A stretch of 64,000 bases of DNA, taken from NCBI RefSeq assembly GCF_049532985.1, contig NZ_CP186693.1, positions 4,030,001 to 4,094,000 on the forward strand, given 5' to 3'. Position 1 is the stretch's first letter; every line of letters starts with the position of its first letter. Of this stretch, positions 36,927-46,061 are shown in pieces. The notes under the pieces were generated by a model, which was not told where the DNA came from, ran no database searches, and worked only from the letters and a program-made list of their open reading frames with translations. A program made the position numbers and the translations under genes. The DNA comes from Promicromonospora sp049532985 (GTDB lineage Bacteria > Actinomycetota > Actinomycetes > Actinomycetales > Cellulomonadaceae).

Positions 36927-39026
36927 GTGACCGGCGCAACCCGCAGCATCGTCATCGCGAGCCCGGAGGGCGAGAGCGGAAAGTCGACGGTCGCGCTCGG
37001 CGTGCTCGACCTGCTGGTCCGCAAGGGCCAGCGGGTCGGGGTCTACCGGCCCGTCTCGCGCGCGACCTCCGACCGGGAGGACGAGCGGGACCACGTCCTG
37101 GAGCTCCTCCTGGAGCACGACGGCGTCGACATCCCCTACGACGACGCCGTCGGCGTGACCTACGCCGACCTGCACACCGACCCCGAGGCGGCGCTGAGCC
37201 GCATCGTGTCCCGGTACCACGACCTGGCGGCGCGCTGCGACTCGGTGGTGGTGCTCGGCACCGACTACACCGACGTCGCCGGGCCCACCGAGCTGTCGTT
37301 CAACGCCCGCATCGCCGCGAATCTGGGTGCCCCGGTGCTGCTGGTCGTCGCGGGCCGCGAGCGCACCCCGGACGGCGTGCGGGCGCTGGTGGACGTGAGC
37401 CTGGCCGAGCTGGCCGCGCACCACGCCCAGGCGGTCGGCCTGGTGGTCAACCGCGCGGACACGCACAGCGCGCGGGAGGTGCGGGCCGTGCTCGCCGAGG
37501 CGCAGCCGGACCTTCCGGTGTGGACCATCCCCGAGGAGCCGTTCCTGCAGGCCCCGACGGTGGGCCAGCTCCTGGAGGCGGTGGACGGCAAGCTCGTCCT
37601 GGGCGACCCGGAGCTGCTGGGCCGCGAGGCGCTCGACGTGCAGGTGGGGGCCATGAGCTTCGAGCACCTGCTGGAGCGGCTGATCGACGGCGCGGTCGTC
37701 ATCACGCCGGGCGACCGCACGGACCTGCTGATCGGCCTGCTCGCGACGCACATGACCCCGTCGTTCCCGTCCCTGGCGGGGATCGTGCTGAACGGCGGGT
37801 TCTACCCGGAGGGCCGCCCGGCGCAGCTCCTGGAGGCGATGCGTCCCAAGCTGCCGATCATCACCACCGACCTGGGGACCTACCGGACGGCGCGGGCCGC
37901 CGCGACGACCCGCGGCAGGGTGGACAAGGAGTCGGTGCGCAAGGTGGAGACCGCCCGGGCGCTGTTCGAGCGGAACGTCGACTCCACCGCGCTGGCCGCC
38001 CGCCTCGACCTGCCGCGGCCGCAGGTGGTCACGCCGCTCATGTTCGAGTACCAGCTCATCGAGCGGGCCCGTGCCGACCGGCGGCACATCGTGCTCCCGG
38101 AGGGCTCCGACGACCGCATCCTGCGCGCGGCCTCCACGGTGCTGGCGCGGCAGATCGCGGACCTGACGATCCTCGGCGACGAGGAGCCGATCCGGGCGCG
38201 CGCCGCCGAGCTCGGCCTGGACATCGAGGCCGCGCGGGTGCTGTCGCCGCACGACCCCGAGCACGTCGAGAAGTTCTCCGCGGAGTACGCCCGGCTGCGC
38301 GCCCACAAGGGCATGACGGTCGAGCGGGCGCGCGAGATCGTCACCGACGTCTCCTACTTCGGCACGATGATGGTGCACCTCGGGCTCGCCGACGGCATGG
38401 TCTCCGGCGCGGCCCACTCGACGGCGCACACGATCCGGCCGTCGTTCGAGATCATCAAGACCAGGCCGGGTACGTCGTCGGTCTCCTCGGTGTTCTTCAT
38501 GTGCCTGGAGGACCGCGTGCTCGTGTACGGCGACTGCGCCGTCATCCCGGACCCGACGTCGCAGGAGCTCGCCGACATCGCCATCTCCTCGGCGGCCACC
38601 GCCCGCCAGTTCGGCGTGGACCCGCGGATCGCGATGCTGTCCTACTCCACGGGCGAGTCGGGCACGGGCGCCGACGTGGACAAGGTCCGCACCGCCACGG
38701 GCCTGGTGCGCGAGCGCACGCCCGAGCTGGAGGTCGAGGGCCCCATCCAGTACGACGCCGCCGTGGACGCCTCGGTCGCCGCGTCCAAGCTGCCCGGGTC
38801 CGACGTCGCCGGGCGCGCCACCGTGTTCGTCTTCCCCGACCTGAACACCGGCAACAACACGTACAAGGCGGTGCAGCGCTCGGCGGGCGCCGTCGCCGTC
38901 GGCCCGGTGCTGCAGGGCCTGAACAAGCCGGTCAACGACCTGTCGCGCGGGGCGCTGGTGCAGGACATCGTGAACACCGTGGCGATCACCGCCATCCAGG
39001 CCCAGACCGAGGAGCCCACCGCATGA
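36927..39026 (+). CDS. pta: Phosphate acetyltransferase with N-terminal regulatory domain
   Basis: 699 residues from GTG 36927, chosen for GGAG 6 bases upstream; GTG 36876 inside the xfp end would add 17 residues. The N-terminal part is a P-loop-like domain (ASPEGESGKSTVALGVLDLL) followed by a DRTGG-type region (MSFEHLLERLIDGAVVITPG). The C-terminal catalytic PTA domain starts near residue 375 (RRHIVLPEGSDDRIL) and includes VSGAAHSTAHTIRPSFEIIK and FPDLNTGNNTYKAVQRSAG. It interconverts acetyl phosphate and acetyl-CoA. Its stop overlaps ackA by 4 bases. Confidence 0.94.
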   Translation: MTGATRSIVIASPEGESGKSTVALGVLDLLVRKGQRVGVYRPVSRATSDREDERDHVLELLLEHDGVDIPYDDAVGVTYADLHTDPEAALSRIVSRYHDLAARCDSVVVLGTDYTDVAGPTELSFNARIAANLGAPVLLVVAGRERTPDGVRALVDVSLAELAAHHAQAVGLVVNRADTHSAREVRAVLAEAQPDLPVWTIPEEPFLQAPTVGQLLEAVDGKLVLGDPELLGREALDVQVGAMSFEHLLERLIDGAVVITPGDRTDLLIGLLATHMTPSFPSLAGIVLNGGFYPEGRPAQLLEAMRPKLPIITTDLGTYRTARAAATTRGRVDKESVRKVETARALFERNVDSTALAARLDLPRPQVVTPLMFEYQLIERARADRRHIVLPEGSDDRILRAASTVLARQIADLTILGDEEPIRARAAELGLDIEAARVLSPHDPEHVEKFSAEYARLRAHKGMTVERAREIVTDVSYFGTMMVHLGLADGMVSGAAHSTAHTIRPSFEIIKTRPGTSSVSSVFFMCLEDRVLVYGDCAVIPDPTSQELADIAISSAATARQFGVDPRIAMLSYSTGESGTGADVDKVRTATGLVRERTPELEVEGPIQYDAAVDASVAASKLPGSDVAGRATVFVFPDLNTGNNTYKAVQRSAGAVAVGPVLQGLNKPVNDLSRGALVQDIVNTVAITAIQAQTEEPTA

Positions 39027-40261
39027 GCAGTTCCGCACCCGACCGGCGCACCGTCCTGGTGCTCAACTCCGGGTCCTCGTCGCTCAAGTACCAGCTCGTC
39101 GACCCCGACTCGGGCGAGGCCGTGGCAGGCGGCATCGTGGACCGGATCGGCCAGTCGTCGGGCACGGTCAAGCACGAGACGGGCGGCGAGAAGGTCGTGC
39201 GCGACCTGGCGGTGCCGGACCACGGCGAGGCACTGCGGGTGGTCGCCGGCATGTTCGACGAGGTGGGGCCAGCACTGGCCGACGCGGGGATCATCGCCGT
39301 GGGCCACCGGGTGGTGCACGGCGGCGAGATCTTCTCCGCCCCCACGCTGGTAGACGACGACGTCGTGGCCGGCATCCGCGACCTGATCCCCCTGGCGCCG
39401 TTGCACAACCCCGCGAACGTGACCGGGATCGAGGTGGCGCGCGAGCTGTTGCACGTGCCGCACGTCGCGGTGTTCGACACGGCGTTCTTCGCGTCGCTCC
39501 CGGCCGCCGCCTCGACGTACGCGCTGGACCGCAAGGTCGCGGCCGAGCACGGCGTGCGGCGGTACGGCTTCCACGGCACGTCGCACCAGTTCGTGTCGGC
39601 GGCGGTGGCGTCGCACCCTGCGGTGACGGCCAAGCTGGCGGCCGAGGGGCGCGGACCCGAGACGCTGCGGCAGGTGGTGCTGCACCTGGGCAACGGAGCG
39701 TCGGCGTCGGCCATCCTGGGCGGCCGGCCGCTCGACACCTCGATGGGCCTCACGCCGCTCGAAGGGCTGGTCATGGGCACCCGCTCGGGCGACATCGACC
39801 CGGGCGTCGTCTTCCACCTCGTACGTGGCGGCATGTCCGGGGACGACGTGGACACCCTGCTCAACAAGAAGTCGGGCGTGCTCGGGCTGTCCGGCGTGAG
39901 CGACATGCGTGAGCTGCGCCGGCTCGTGGCGGCCGGTGACCTCGACGCGCGGCTGGCACGCGACGTCTACCTCCACCGGCTGCGCAAGTACGTGGGGGCC
40001 TACGCGGCGGTGCTCGGCGGGATCGACGTGCTCACGTTCACCGCCGGCGTGGGCGAGAACGACCACACCGTCCGGTCGGGGGTGGTGCGGGACCTGAAGT
40101 TCCTGGGGCTGACGATCGACCCGGCGGCCAACGAGTCGGCGTCGGACGAGGCGCGGGTGATCTCGGCCGGATCGGGTGCGGAGGCGCCGCTGGTGATGGT
40201 GGTGCCGACCAACGAGGAGCTGGCGATCGCGCGGTTCGCGGCGGCGCTGGTCGAGGGCTGA
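39023..40261 (+). CDS. ackA: Acetate kinase
   Basis: 412 residues, typical ASKHA acetate kinase. It transfers the phosphate of acetyl phosphate to ADP. Motifs: VLVLNSGSSSLKYQL (phosphate loop), GHRVVHGG, VFDTAFFASLP, YGFHGTSHQFVS, HLGNGASASAI, DTSMGLTPLEGLVMGTRSGD and FTAGVGEND. Last gene of the phosphoketolase operon; with xfp and pta it yields one ATP per pentose phosphate while bypassing pyruvate. Confidence 0.96.
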   Translation: MSSSAPDRRTVLVLNSGSSSLKYQLVDPDSGEAVAGGIVDRIGQSSGTVKHETGGEKVVRDLAVPDHGEALRVVAGMFDEVGPALADAGIIAVGHRVVHGGEIFSAPTLVDDDVVAGIRDLIPLAPLHNPANVTGIEVARELLHVPHVAVFDTAFFASLPAAASTYALDRKVAAEHGVRRYGFHGTSHQFVSAAVASHPAVTAKLAAEGRGPETLRQVVLHLGNGASASAILGGRPLDTSMGLTPLEGLVMGTRSGDIDPGVVFHLVRGGMSGDDVDTLLNKKSGVLGLSGVSDMRELRRLVAAGDLDARLARDVYLHRLRKYVGAYAAVLGGIDVLTFTAGVGENDHTVRSGVVRDLKFLGLTIDPAANESASDEARVISAGSGAEAPLVMVVPTNEELAIARFAAALVEG

Positions 40262-40295
40262 CGCCCCGGCTGATCGGCTGGGCCACGAACAGCGT

Positions 40296-40307
40296 TAGCC
40301 TCGCCCC
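40296..40307 (+). promoter_or_regulatory. -10 box of the DUF4031-HD gene
   Basis: TAGCCT (40296-40301) lies 6 bases before GTG 40308, no RBS; same hexamer and spacing as at 21726. Leaderless start likely. Confidence 0.45.
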
Positions 40308-41279
40308 GTGACCCTCTACATCGACCCGCCCGCCTGGCCCGCCCACGGGACCCTGTTCTCCCACCTGGTCTCGGACGGGTCGCTGCGTGAGCTCCGCCTC
40401 TTCGCGCGGGCGGCCGAGGTACCGGACCGTGCCCTCGACCTCGACCACTACGACGTCCCGGCGGCGCGGTACGACGACCTGGTCGCTGCCGGTGCGGTGC
40501 CCGTCGAGGGCGGCGACCTGGCCCGGCGGCTGGCATCCTCGGGCCTGCGGGTCTCGGGCGCCGAGCGCGGTCGCGCCAAGCGGGCGGCGCTCCTGACCCG
40601 GTGGGACGGGCTGTGGGCCGACCCGAGCCTGGCCCGCGCGGCGGGCGAGAACCTGGTGGACCGCTGGCGCGAGCCGCACCGTGTCTACCACTCGACACTG
40701 CACCTGGCCGTGGCGCTCGACGCCCTGGACCAGATCGCGCCCGCCCACGGCGTCGCCGAGCGCGACCTCTGGCGCGCCCGCCTCGCCCTGTGGTTCCACG
40801 ACGCGGTGCACGACGGAGGCCGGGGTCCCCGCGAGGTACCGCAGCGCAGCGAGGACACCTCGCGGGGTGAGGGCGGAATCGCCCGGCAGGACGAGGAACG
40901 GTCCGCGGACCTGGTGGCCGAGCTGCTCGGCCCGCTCGCGGGCACCGGTGTCTCGGCCGACGACGTCGACGAGGTCGCCCGGCTCGTCATGGTCACGGCG
41001 GACCACGACCCGGCGCCCGACGACGCCGTCGGAGGCCTGGTCAGCGACGCCGACCTGGCCGTGCTGGGCGGCAGCCCCGCGGTCTACGCGCGCTACACCC
41101 ACCAGGTCCGCGCGGAGTACTGCGACGTACCCGACCCGCTGTTCCGCGCCGGCCGGTCCCAGGTGCTCAGCACCCTCCTGGCGGACGGCCACCTCTTCCG
41201 CACCGCTGCGGGCGCCGCCCGCTGGGAGGACGCCGCCGCGGCCAACCTGCGCTCCGAGCTGGCCCTGCTGGCCGCCTGA
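40308..41279 (+). CDS. DUF4031 domain fused to an HD-type hydrolase domain
   Basis: 323 residues. Residues 1 to about 80 match DUF4031 (LYIDPPAWPAHGTLFSHLVS, then a basic end), a small domain that often stands alone. The rest is an HD-like metal-dependent phosphohydrolase: YHSTLHLAVALDAL, LALWFHDAVHD, an insertion rich in charged residues, VTADHDPAP, and DADLAVLG as the final Asp. The fusion suggests a nucleotide- or phosphoester-processing enzyme whose substrate is set by DUF4031; no known activity is assigned. Starts GTG 40308, 46 bases after ackA with its own -10 box. Confidence 0.8.
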   Translation: MTLYIDPPAWPAHGTLFSHLVSDGSLRELRLFARAAEVPDRALDLDHYDVPAARYDDLVAAGAVPVEGGDLARRLASSGLRVSGAERGRAKRAALLTRWDGLWADPSLARAAGENLVDRWREPHRVYHSTLHLAVALDALDQIAPAHGVAERDLWRARLALWFHDAVHDGGRGPREVPQRSEDTSRGEGGIARQDEERSADLVAELLGPLAGTGVSADDVDEVARLVMVTADHDPAPDDAVGGLVSDADLAVLGGSPAVYARYTHQVRAEYCDVPDPLFRAGRSQVLSTLLADGHLFRTAAGAARWEDAAAANLRSELALLAA

Positions 41280-41283
41280 GGGT

Positions 41284-41345
41284 GGTCGGCACGATGTCAG
41301 GTGATCGGCACCTCGGGCGGCCGATCACCTGACATCGTGCCGACC
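41284..41345 (+). terminator. 25-bp perfect stem-loop
   Basis: Arms 41284-41308 and 41321-41345 are perfect inverted repeats with a 12-base loop, starting 4 bases after the stop of the DUF4031-HD gene. The next gene is co-directional and has its own -10 box, so this separates two transcripts. No U-tract. Confidence 0.7.
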
Positions 41346-41384
41346 AGCCGCAGGGCGCGCGCTCTGGGCCCGCTCCGGACGCGG

Positions 41385-41397
41385 TAGCGTTCGCGGC
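41385..41397 (+). promoter_or_regulatory. -10 box of the SanA/YdcF-like gene
   Basis: TAGCGT (41385-41390) is 7 bases before GTG 41398, no RBS; leaderless start likely. Confidence 0.45.
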
Positions 41398-42021
41398 GTG
41401 AGTCCACTCAAGGTCGCCGGCCTGGTCGCCGGGGTGCTGGCCGTCGCCTTCACCGTCCCCGTCGTCGCAGTTCAGGCCACCGGCCACGCCCGGGTGCGCA
41501 ACGACGCGAGCGAGATCGAGAAGGCGGACGCCGTCATCGTGCTCGGCGCCGGCCTCCGCTCCGACGGCACGCCGTCCACCTACCTGCGGCGTCGTGTCGA
41601 GGGCGGGGCCGAGCTCTACCGCGCGGGCGTGGCACCCACCGTGATCCTGAGCGGCGACGCGCACGACAACCCGGACGGCACTCGGTACGACGAGCCCGGT
41701 TCGATGCGCGCCTGGCTCCTGGACAACGACCTCGGCGTGCCCGACGACGCGATCGTGCTGGACCGCGAGGGCTTCAACACGACGGCGACGTGCCGACGGG
41801 CGCACGACCTGTTCGGGGTGCGCACCGCAGTCGTCGTCACGCAGGACTACCACCTGCGCCGCACCCTCTACTCCTGCGTCGAGGCCGGGCTGGACGCCGT
41901 CGGGGTGGGCGTGAGCGCCGCGAGCGTGCAGCCGGCGCAGTGGGCCTGGTGGCACGTGCGTGAGCTGCCCGCGAGCTGGAAGGCCGCGGTCCGCTCCCTG
42001 GGCCGACGCCGCCCCCGCTGA
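41398..42021 (+). CDS. SanA/YdcF-family (DUF218) membrane-anchored protein
   Basis: 207 residues, GTG start. One N-terminal hydrophobic helix (VAGLVAGVLAVAFTVPVVAV) anchors it to the membrane; the DUF218 domain follows with DAVIVLGAGL, LRRRVEGGAELYRAG, ILSGDAHD, NTTATCRRAHDLFG and VVVTQDYHLRRTLYSC. SanA-type proteins affect envelope permeability (vancomycin sensitivity in enterics). The domain has a Rossmann-like fold with conserved acidic residues, but its chemistry is not settled. Confidence 0.87.
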   Translation: MSPLKVAGLVAGVLAVAFTVPVVAVQATGHARVRNDASEIEKADAVIVLGAGLRSDGTPSTYLRRRVEGGAELYRAGVAPTVILSGDAHDNPDGTRYDEPGSMRAWLLDNDLGVPDDAIVLDREGFNTTATCRRAHDLFGVRTAVVVTQDYHLRRTLYSCVEAGLDAVGVGVSAASVQPAQWAWWHVRELPASWKAAVRSLGRRRPR

Positions 42022-42025
42022 CAGG

Positions 42026-42508
42026 TCAGCGCTTCTTCGGCGTGACCCACAGGTGGATGGTGCCCTCGACCACGACCGTCCCGTCCGCGAGCACACCGCG
42101 TACCCGCACCGGCAGGTCCTTGTCGTCGCCGTCCCACTGCGCCTGGTCGGTCTCGGCGATGCACGTGACGTCGCCGGTCGACTTCGCGAGGTAGGAGACC
42201 TCCATACCCTTGGGCAGCCACCGCTTGTCGTCGGGCACCGTGGCCTCGGCGAGCGAGCCCATCGCCATCTCCAGCCCGTTGCAGACCGCGATCGCGTGCA
42301 CCGTGCCGATGTGGTTGCGGTTGCGCCACCGGTTCGGGACCACCACCTCGCCGTAGTTCGGCCGCATGTCCACCACGCGCGGGGCGATGGTGCCGAAGTA
42401 CGGGGCCTTGAGACCGTAGGCCAGGCTGAAGATCCGCTTGCCGAGGAGCCCGCCGACCAGCGGCAGCGAGTTCGCGGTCTTCCAGAAGGCGGCCAGCTGC
42501 GTCGTCAT
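42026..42508 (-). CDS. Hotdog-fold (DUF4442/PaaI-like) thioesterase-type protein
   Basis: 160 residues. The hotdog pattern is clear: a helical N-terminus, then RNHIGTVHAIAVCNGLEMAMG as the central helix and YLAKSTGDVTCIAETD/VVVEGTIHLWVTPKK as the sheet. HIGTVHA takes the position of the catalytic loop of acyl-CoA thioesterases. DUF4442 proteins are presumed CoA-ester binding or hydrolysing. It ends 5 bases from the convergent SanA-like gene and follows the aldehyde dehydrogenase, but I see no clear metabolic link. Confidence 0.82.
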   Translation of the reverse strand: MTTQLAAFWKTANSLPLVGGLLGKRIFSLAYGLKAPYFGTIAPRVVDMRPNYGEVVVPNRWRNRNHIGTVHAIAVCNGLEMAMGSLAEATVPDDKRWLPKGMEVSYLAKSTGDVTCIAETDQAQWDGDDKDLPVRVRGVLADGTVVVEGTIHLWVTPKKR

Positions 42509-42539
42509 GCGGACGAGCGTACCGGTGAAGACCGTTCAC

Positions 42540-44174
42540 TCACCCCATGCGCAGCTTGCGCATCGCGGTCAGGGCCGTCGTGAGCACCCGGCTCGGCGTG
42601 TCCCCGCCGAGCCCGTACAGGGCGTCGAGCGTCGCGCCGAACCGGACGCCGCGCGCCGTCACCACGGTCTGCTGCCGCGTGAGCCCGTCGATCGACGCCG
42701 CCCCGTGCCGGCCGCCCAGCCCGGACGCCTTCCAGCCACCGATCGGCGCCGCCACGGAGCCCCACGTCATCGTGTACCCGTCGTTGACCGCCACCGACCC
42801 GCACTCGATGCGCTCCGCCAGACGACGCGCCCGGCCGACGTCGCGGGACCACACGGCCGCGTGCAGGCCGTACTCGGTGTCGTTCATGACCGTGACCGCG
42901 TCCTCGTCGCAGTCGACACGCGTGATCGTGACGACGGGCCCGAACGTCTCCTCCCGCGCGACCGTCGCCTGCGCGGGAACGTCGTCGAGCACGGTCGGGG
43001 CGTAGAAGTAGGGGCCGACGTCGGCGCGGTGCACCCCGCCGGCGAGCACCCGCGCTCCGCGGGCCAGCGCGTCGTCGACGTGGGCGGTCACCTTGTCGAG
43101 CTGCGCGGCCGACGTCAGCGAGCCGACGTCCGCGGTGTAGTCGAGGGCCGGTCCGAGCCGCAAATTCCGCACGGCACGCACGAACTTCGCGACGAACTCG
43201 TCGGCGATCGCCTCGTGCACCACGAGGCGTTCGACGGACACGCACAGCTGACCCGCGTTCGAGAAGCAGGCCCGCACAATGCCCGGCACCACGGTGTCGA
43301 TGTCGACGTCGTCGGCCACGTACAGGGCGTTCTTGCCACCCAGCTCCAGCGTGGCGCCGATGAGGCGCTCGCCCGCCCGCGCCGCGACCTTGCGCCCCGT
43401 GGCCGTCGAGCCCGTGAACGCGATGTGGTCGACGTGCTCGATCAGCTCCTCGCCGACCTCGCGACCGCCCGCGACCACCTGGAACAGCCCCGCGGGCAGC
43501 CCGGCGTCGTCCAGCGCCTCCGCCGCCCAGAGCGCGGTGAGCGTGGCCTGGGGATCCGGCTTGAGCACCACCGCGTTGCCGGCCAGGAGCGCGGGCAGCG
43601 CCTCCGCGAGCGCGAGCACCAGCGGGTAGTTCCACGGCGCGATCGCGCCGACCACGCCGACGGGCCTCCGGTGCACGCGGGCGCCCGCGAGCAGGGGGAT
43701 CATGCCGCCGGCGCGCCGTGCGGCCAGGTACCGCTCGCCGCGCACGGCGTAGTGCCGGGCGACCTGGGCGACGTCCGCGACCTCCTCGAAGGCAGCGCGG
43801 CGGGCCTTGCCCGTCTCGAGCTGGACGAGGTCGAGGGCCTCGGACTGGCGCTCCAGGACGATCCGTCCGAGCCGCTGGAGCACCCCGGCACGCTCGCGGA
43901 CCGGGCGGCGTGCCCAGCCCCGCTGCGCGACGCGCGCCCGGACGACGGACGCCGCGACGTCCTCGGCCGAGGAGACCGGGAACGTCACGAGCGGCGCACC
44001 CGTGAACGGGCACATGGACCGGTGCGTGCCGGATCCCTCGGAGGTGGCGATCCGAGCCACGAGGGGGGCCATCACCCCGGGCTCGAGGACGAAGGTCCCC
44101 TGCGGGTGCTCCGGGTCGAGCACGCCGCCGACCGCACCACTAGCCGCTGCTTCGGCTGCTGCGTCGTCGATCAT
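42540..44174 (-). CDS. Succinate-semialdehyde dehydrogenase-like aldehyde dehydrogenase
   Basis: 544 residues from ATG 44174 (AGGGTGG 6 bases upstream). NAD(P)-dependent ALDH: the fold marks APWNYPLVLALAEALPALLA, VVLKPDPQATLTAL, FTGSTATGRKV, the general base in ATLELGGKNALYV, and the nucleophile C311 in NAGQLCVSVERL. The N-terminal CPFTGAPLVTFPVSSAEDV resembles the actinobacterial GabD2-like group, so succinate semialdehyde is a likely substrate, but closely related enzymes use other aldehydes. No GABA genes are near. Confidence 0.85.
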   Translation of the reverse strand: MIDDAAAEAAASGAVGGVLDPEHPQGTFVLEPGVMAPLVARIATSEGSGTHRSMCPFTGAPLVTFPVSSAEDVAASVVRARVAQRGWARRPVRERAGVLQRLGRIVLERQSEALDLVQLETGKARRAAFEEVADVAQVARHYAVRGERYLAARRAGGMIPLLAGARVHRRPVGVVGAIAPWNYPLVLALAEALPALLAGNAVVLKPDPQATLTALWAAEALDDAGLPAGLFQVVAGGREVGEELIEHVDHIAFTGSTATGRKVAARAGERLIGATLELGGKNALYVADDVDIDTVVPGIVRACFSNAGQLCVSVERLVVHEAIADEFVAKFVRAVRNLRLGPALDYTADVGSLTSAAQLDKVTAHVDDALARGARVLAGGVHRADVGPYFYAPTVLDDVPAQATVAREETFGPVVTITRVDCDEDAVTVMNDTEYGLHAAVWSRDVGRARRLAERIECGSVAVNDGYTMTWGSVAAPIGGWKASGLGGRHGAASIDGLTRQQTVVTARGVRFGATLDALYGLGGDTPSRVLTTALTAMRKLRMG

Positions 44175-44287
44175 GGCGGCCACCCTACGCGCAAAACCCT
44201 GCACCACGTATTGATAGGTGTGTGAAACTGACTTTCAGAGCGGTTGATCCCGGTGAGTGCAACCGCGCGCCGATCCGCACTGCGAAA

Positions 44288-44767
44288 TCAGCGGGGTTCG
44301 ACCCATCGGCCCAGCACCGTGCACTCCTGGTCGGCGTAGCCCAGGCGCTCGTAGAAGCCCAGCACACCGGTGTTGGTGGTCCGCACCATGAGCTGGATCT
44401 TGCGTGCCCCTCGTGCGACCAGCCACGCCTCGGCGGCCACCACGGCCGCCCGGCCCAGACCCGATCCCTGCAGGTCAGGAGCCACCGCCACGTAGTACAG
44501 CCAGCCCCGGTGACCGTCGTGCCCCGCCATCGCGGAGGCGACCACGCGGCCGCCCGCCCGTGCGATCAGGACGGTGGACGCGGCACCGGCCCGGGCCTCC
44601 GCGATGTCGACGTGCGGGTCGTTCCAGGGCCGGGTCAGCCCGCAGGCCTGCCACAGCTCGACGACCTGGTCGACGTCGGCATCGGTGATCTCGACGAACT
44701 CGCCGTCGGCAGCGGGGGCCGCGGCGAGGACGGGCGCGAGCCGCTCGCCGTCGGACACGGTGCTCAT
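44288..44767 (-). CDS. GNAT-family acetyltransferase
   Basis: 159 residues. The acetyl-CoA site is YYVAVAPDLQGSGLGRAAV (Q/R-x-x-G-x-G/A type), with the C-terminal TTNTGVLGFYERLGYADQE typical of YpeA-like GNATs. ATG 44767 overlaps the stop of guaB3 by 4 bases, so it is the second gene of that transcript. The acetylated partner is unknown; the coupling to guaB3 is probably historical rather than functional. Confidence 0.87.
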   Translation of the reverse strand: MSTVSDGERLAPVLAAAPAADGEFVEITDADVDQVVELWQACGLTRPWNDPHVDIAEARAGAASTVLIARAGGRVVASAMAGHDGHRGWLYYVAVAPDLQGSGLGRAAVVAAEAWLVARGARKIQLMVRTTNTGVLGFYERLGYADQECTVLGRWVEPR

Positions 44768-45888
44768 CGTGGCTGGTAGGGCGACACGACGACCTCGACC
44801 CGCTGGAACTCCTTGAGGTCGGAGTAGCCGGTCGTGGCCATGGCCCGGCGCAGGGCGCCGACCAGGTTCAGGGTGCCGTCGGCCTGCTTGCCCGGCCCGA
44901 AGAGGATCTCCTCCAGCGTGCCGACCGTGCCCACCTCGACGCGCTCACCGCGCGGGAGCTGCGGGTGGTGCGCCTCGGGACCCCAGTGGAAGCCCTTGCC
45001 CGGCGCCTCCGCGGCGCGGGCGAGCGCGGCACCGAGCATGACGGCGTCCGCACCGCAGGCCACGGCCTTGACGATGTCGCCCGAGTGGCCCACCCCGCCG
45101 TCGGCGATGACGTGCACGTACCGGCCGCCCGACTCGTCGAGGTAGTCGCGGCGCGCCGCGGCCACGTCGGCCACCGAGGTGGCCATGGGCGCGTGGATGC
45201 CGAGACTGACGCGCGTCGTGTGCGCGGCGCCACCGCCGAACCCGACGAGCACGCCGGCCGCACCGGTGCGCATCAGGTGCAGGGCGGCCGTGTACGTCGA
45301 CGCACCACCGACGACGACGGGCACGTCCAGCTCGTAGATGAACCGCTTCAGGTTGAGCGGCTCGGCGTTGCCCGACACGTGCTCGGCCGAGACCGTGGTG
45401 CCGCGGATGACGAACAGGTCGACGCCGGCGTCGACCACCGTCTTGTAGAACTCCTGCGTGCGCTGCGGGGTGAGCGCGCCGGCGACGGTGACGCCGGCGG
45501 ACCGGATCTCCTTGAGCCGCTGCGTGATCAGCTCGGGCTTGATGGGCTCGGCGTAGATCTCCTGCATCCGGTGCGTCGCCTCGCCGGCCGGCAGGGCGGC
45601 GATCTCGGCCAGCAGCGGCTCGGGCGACTCGTACCGGGTCCACAGACCCTCCAGGTCGAGCACGCCGAGACCACCGAACCGGCCCAGCGCGACGGCGCTG
45701 TCCGGGGTCATCACGGAGTCCATCGGCGCCGCCACGATCGGCAGGTCGAAGTGGTAGGCGTCGATCTGCCAGCCGACCGAGACGTCCTTCGGGTCGCGCG
45801 TGCGCCGGGACGGCACCACCGCGATGTCGTCGAAGGAATAGGCGCGCCGCCCGCGCTTGCCGCGTCCGATCTCGATCTCGTTGCTCAC
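44764..45888 (-). CDS. guaB3: GuaB3-type IMP dehydrogenase paralog, catalytic Cys replaced
   Basis: 374 residues, one (beta/alpha)8 barrel without CBS domains, as in the actinobacterial GuaB3 family. Motifs: YSFDDIAVVPSRRTRD, VAAPMDSVMT, ADGGVGHSGDIVKAVACGADAVMLG. The loop equivalent to GSICTTR of true IMP dehydrogenase reads GAAHTTR, so H223 stands where the nucleophilic Cys belongs (genuine guaB in this window keeps it at C316). It is therefore unlikely to be a normal IMP dehydrogenase. GuaB3 has been linked to GMP reductase activity in cyanobacteria, but that reaction also uses Cys. The GTG start follows TAGGCT by 6 bases. Confidence 0.88.
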   Translation of the reverse strand: MSNEIEIGRGKRGRRAYSFDDIAVVPSRRTRDPKDVSVGWQIDAYHFDLPIVAAPMDSVMTPDSAVALGRFGGLGVLDLEGLWTRYESPEPLLAEIAALPAGEATHRMQEIYAEPIKPELITQRLKEIRSAGVTVAGALTPQRTQEFYKTVVDAGVDLFVIRGTTVSAEHVSGNAEPLNLKRFIYELDVPVVVGGASTYTAALHLMRTGAAGVLVGFGGGAAHTTRVSLGIHAPMATSVADVAAARRDYLDESGGRYVHVIADGGVGHSGDIVKAVACGADAVMLGAALARAAEAPGKGFHWGPEAHHPQLPRGERVEVGTVGTLEEILFGPGKQADGTLNLVGALRRAMATTGYSDLKEFQRVEVVVSPYQPR

Positions 45889-45900
45889 CCGCCAAGCCTA
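45889..45900 (-). promoter_or_regulatory. -10 box of guaB3
   Basis: On the minus strand TAGGCT (45895-45900) is 6 bases before GTG 45888; leaderless start likely. Confidence 0.5.
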
Positions 45901-46061
45901 CCTATCGCCGGTGACACGGCGCGCAGTGGTCCGTGATGTGCGCGGGTGTCGTGAGCCGCGGTGTCAGTGAGCGGTGGCAAGGTTCTCCGTGGACGCACCA
46001 GGGATGCGGGCGCGGCTGGACGAGTGTGGCCCGGAAACCCGGGACGAGCAGGGAGGACACC

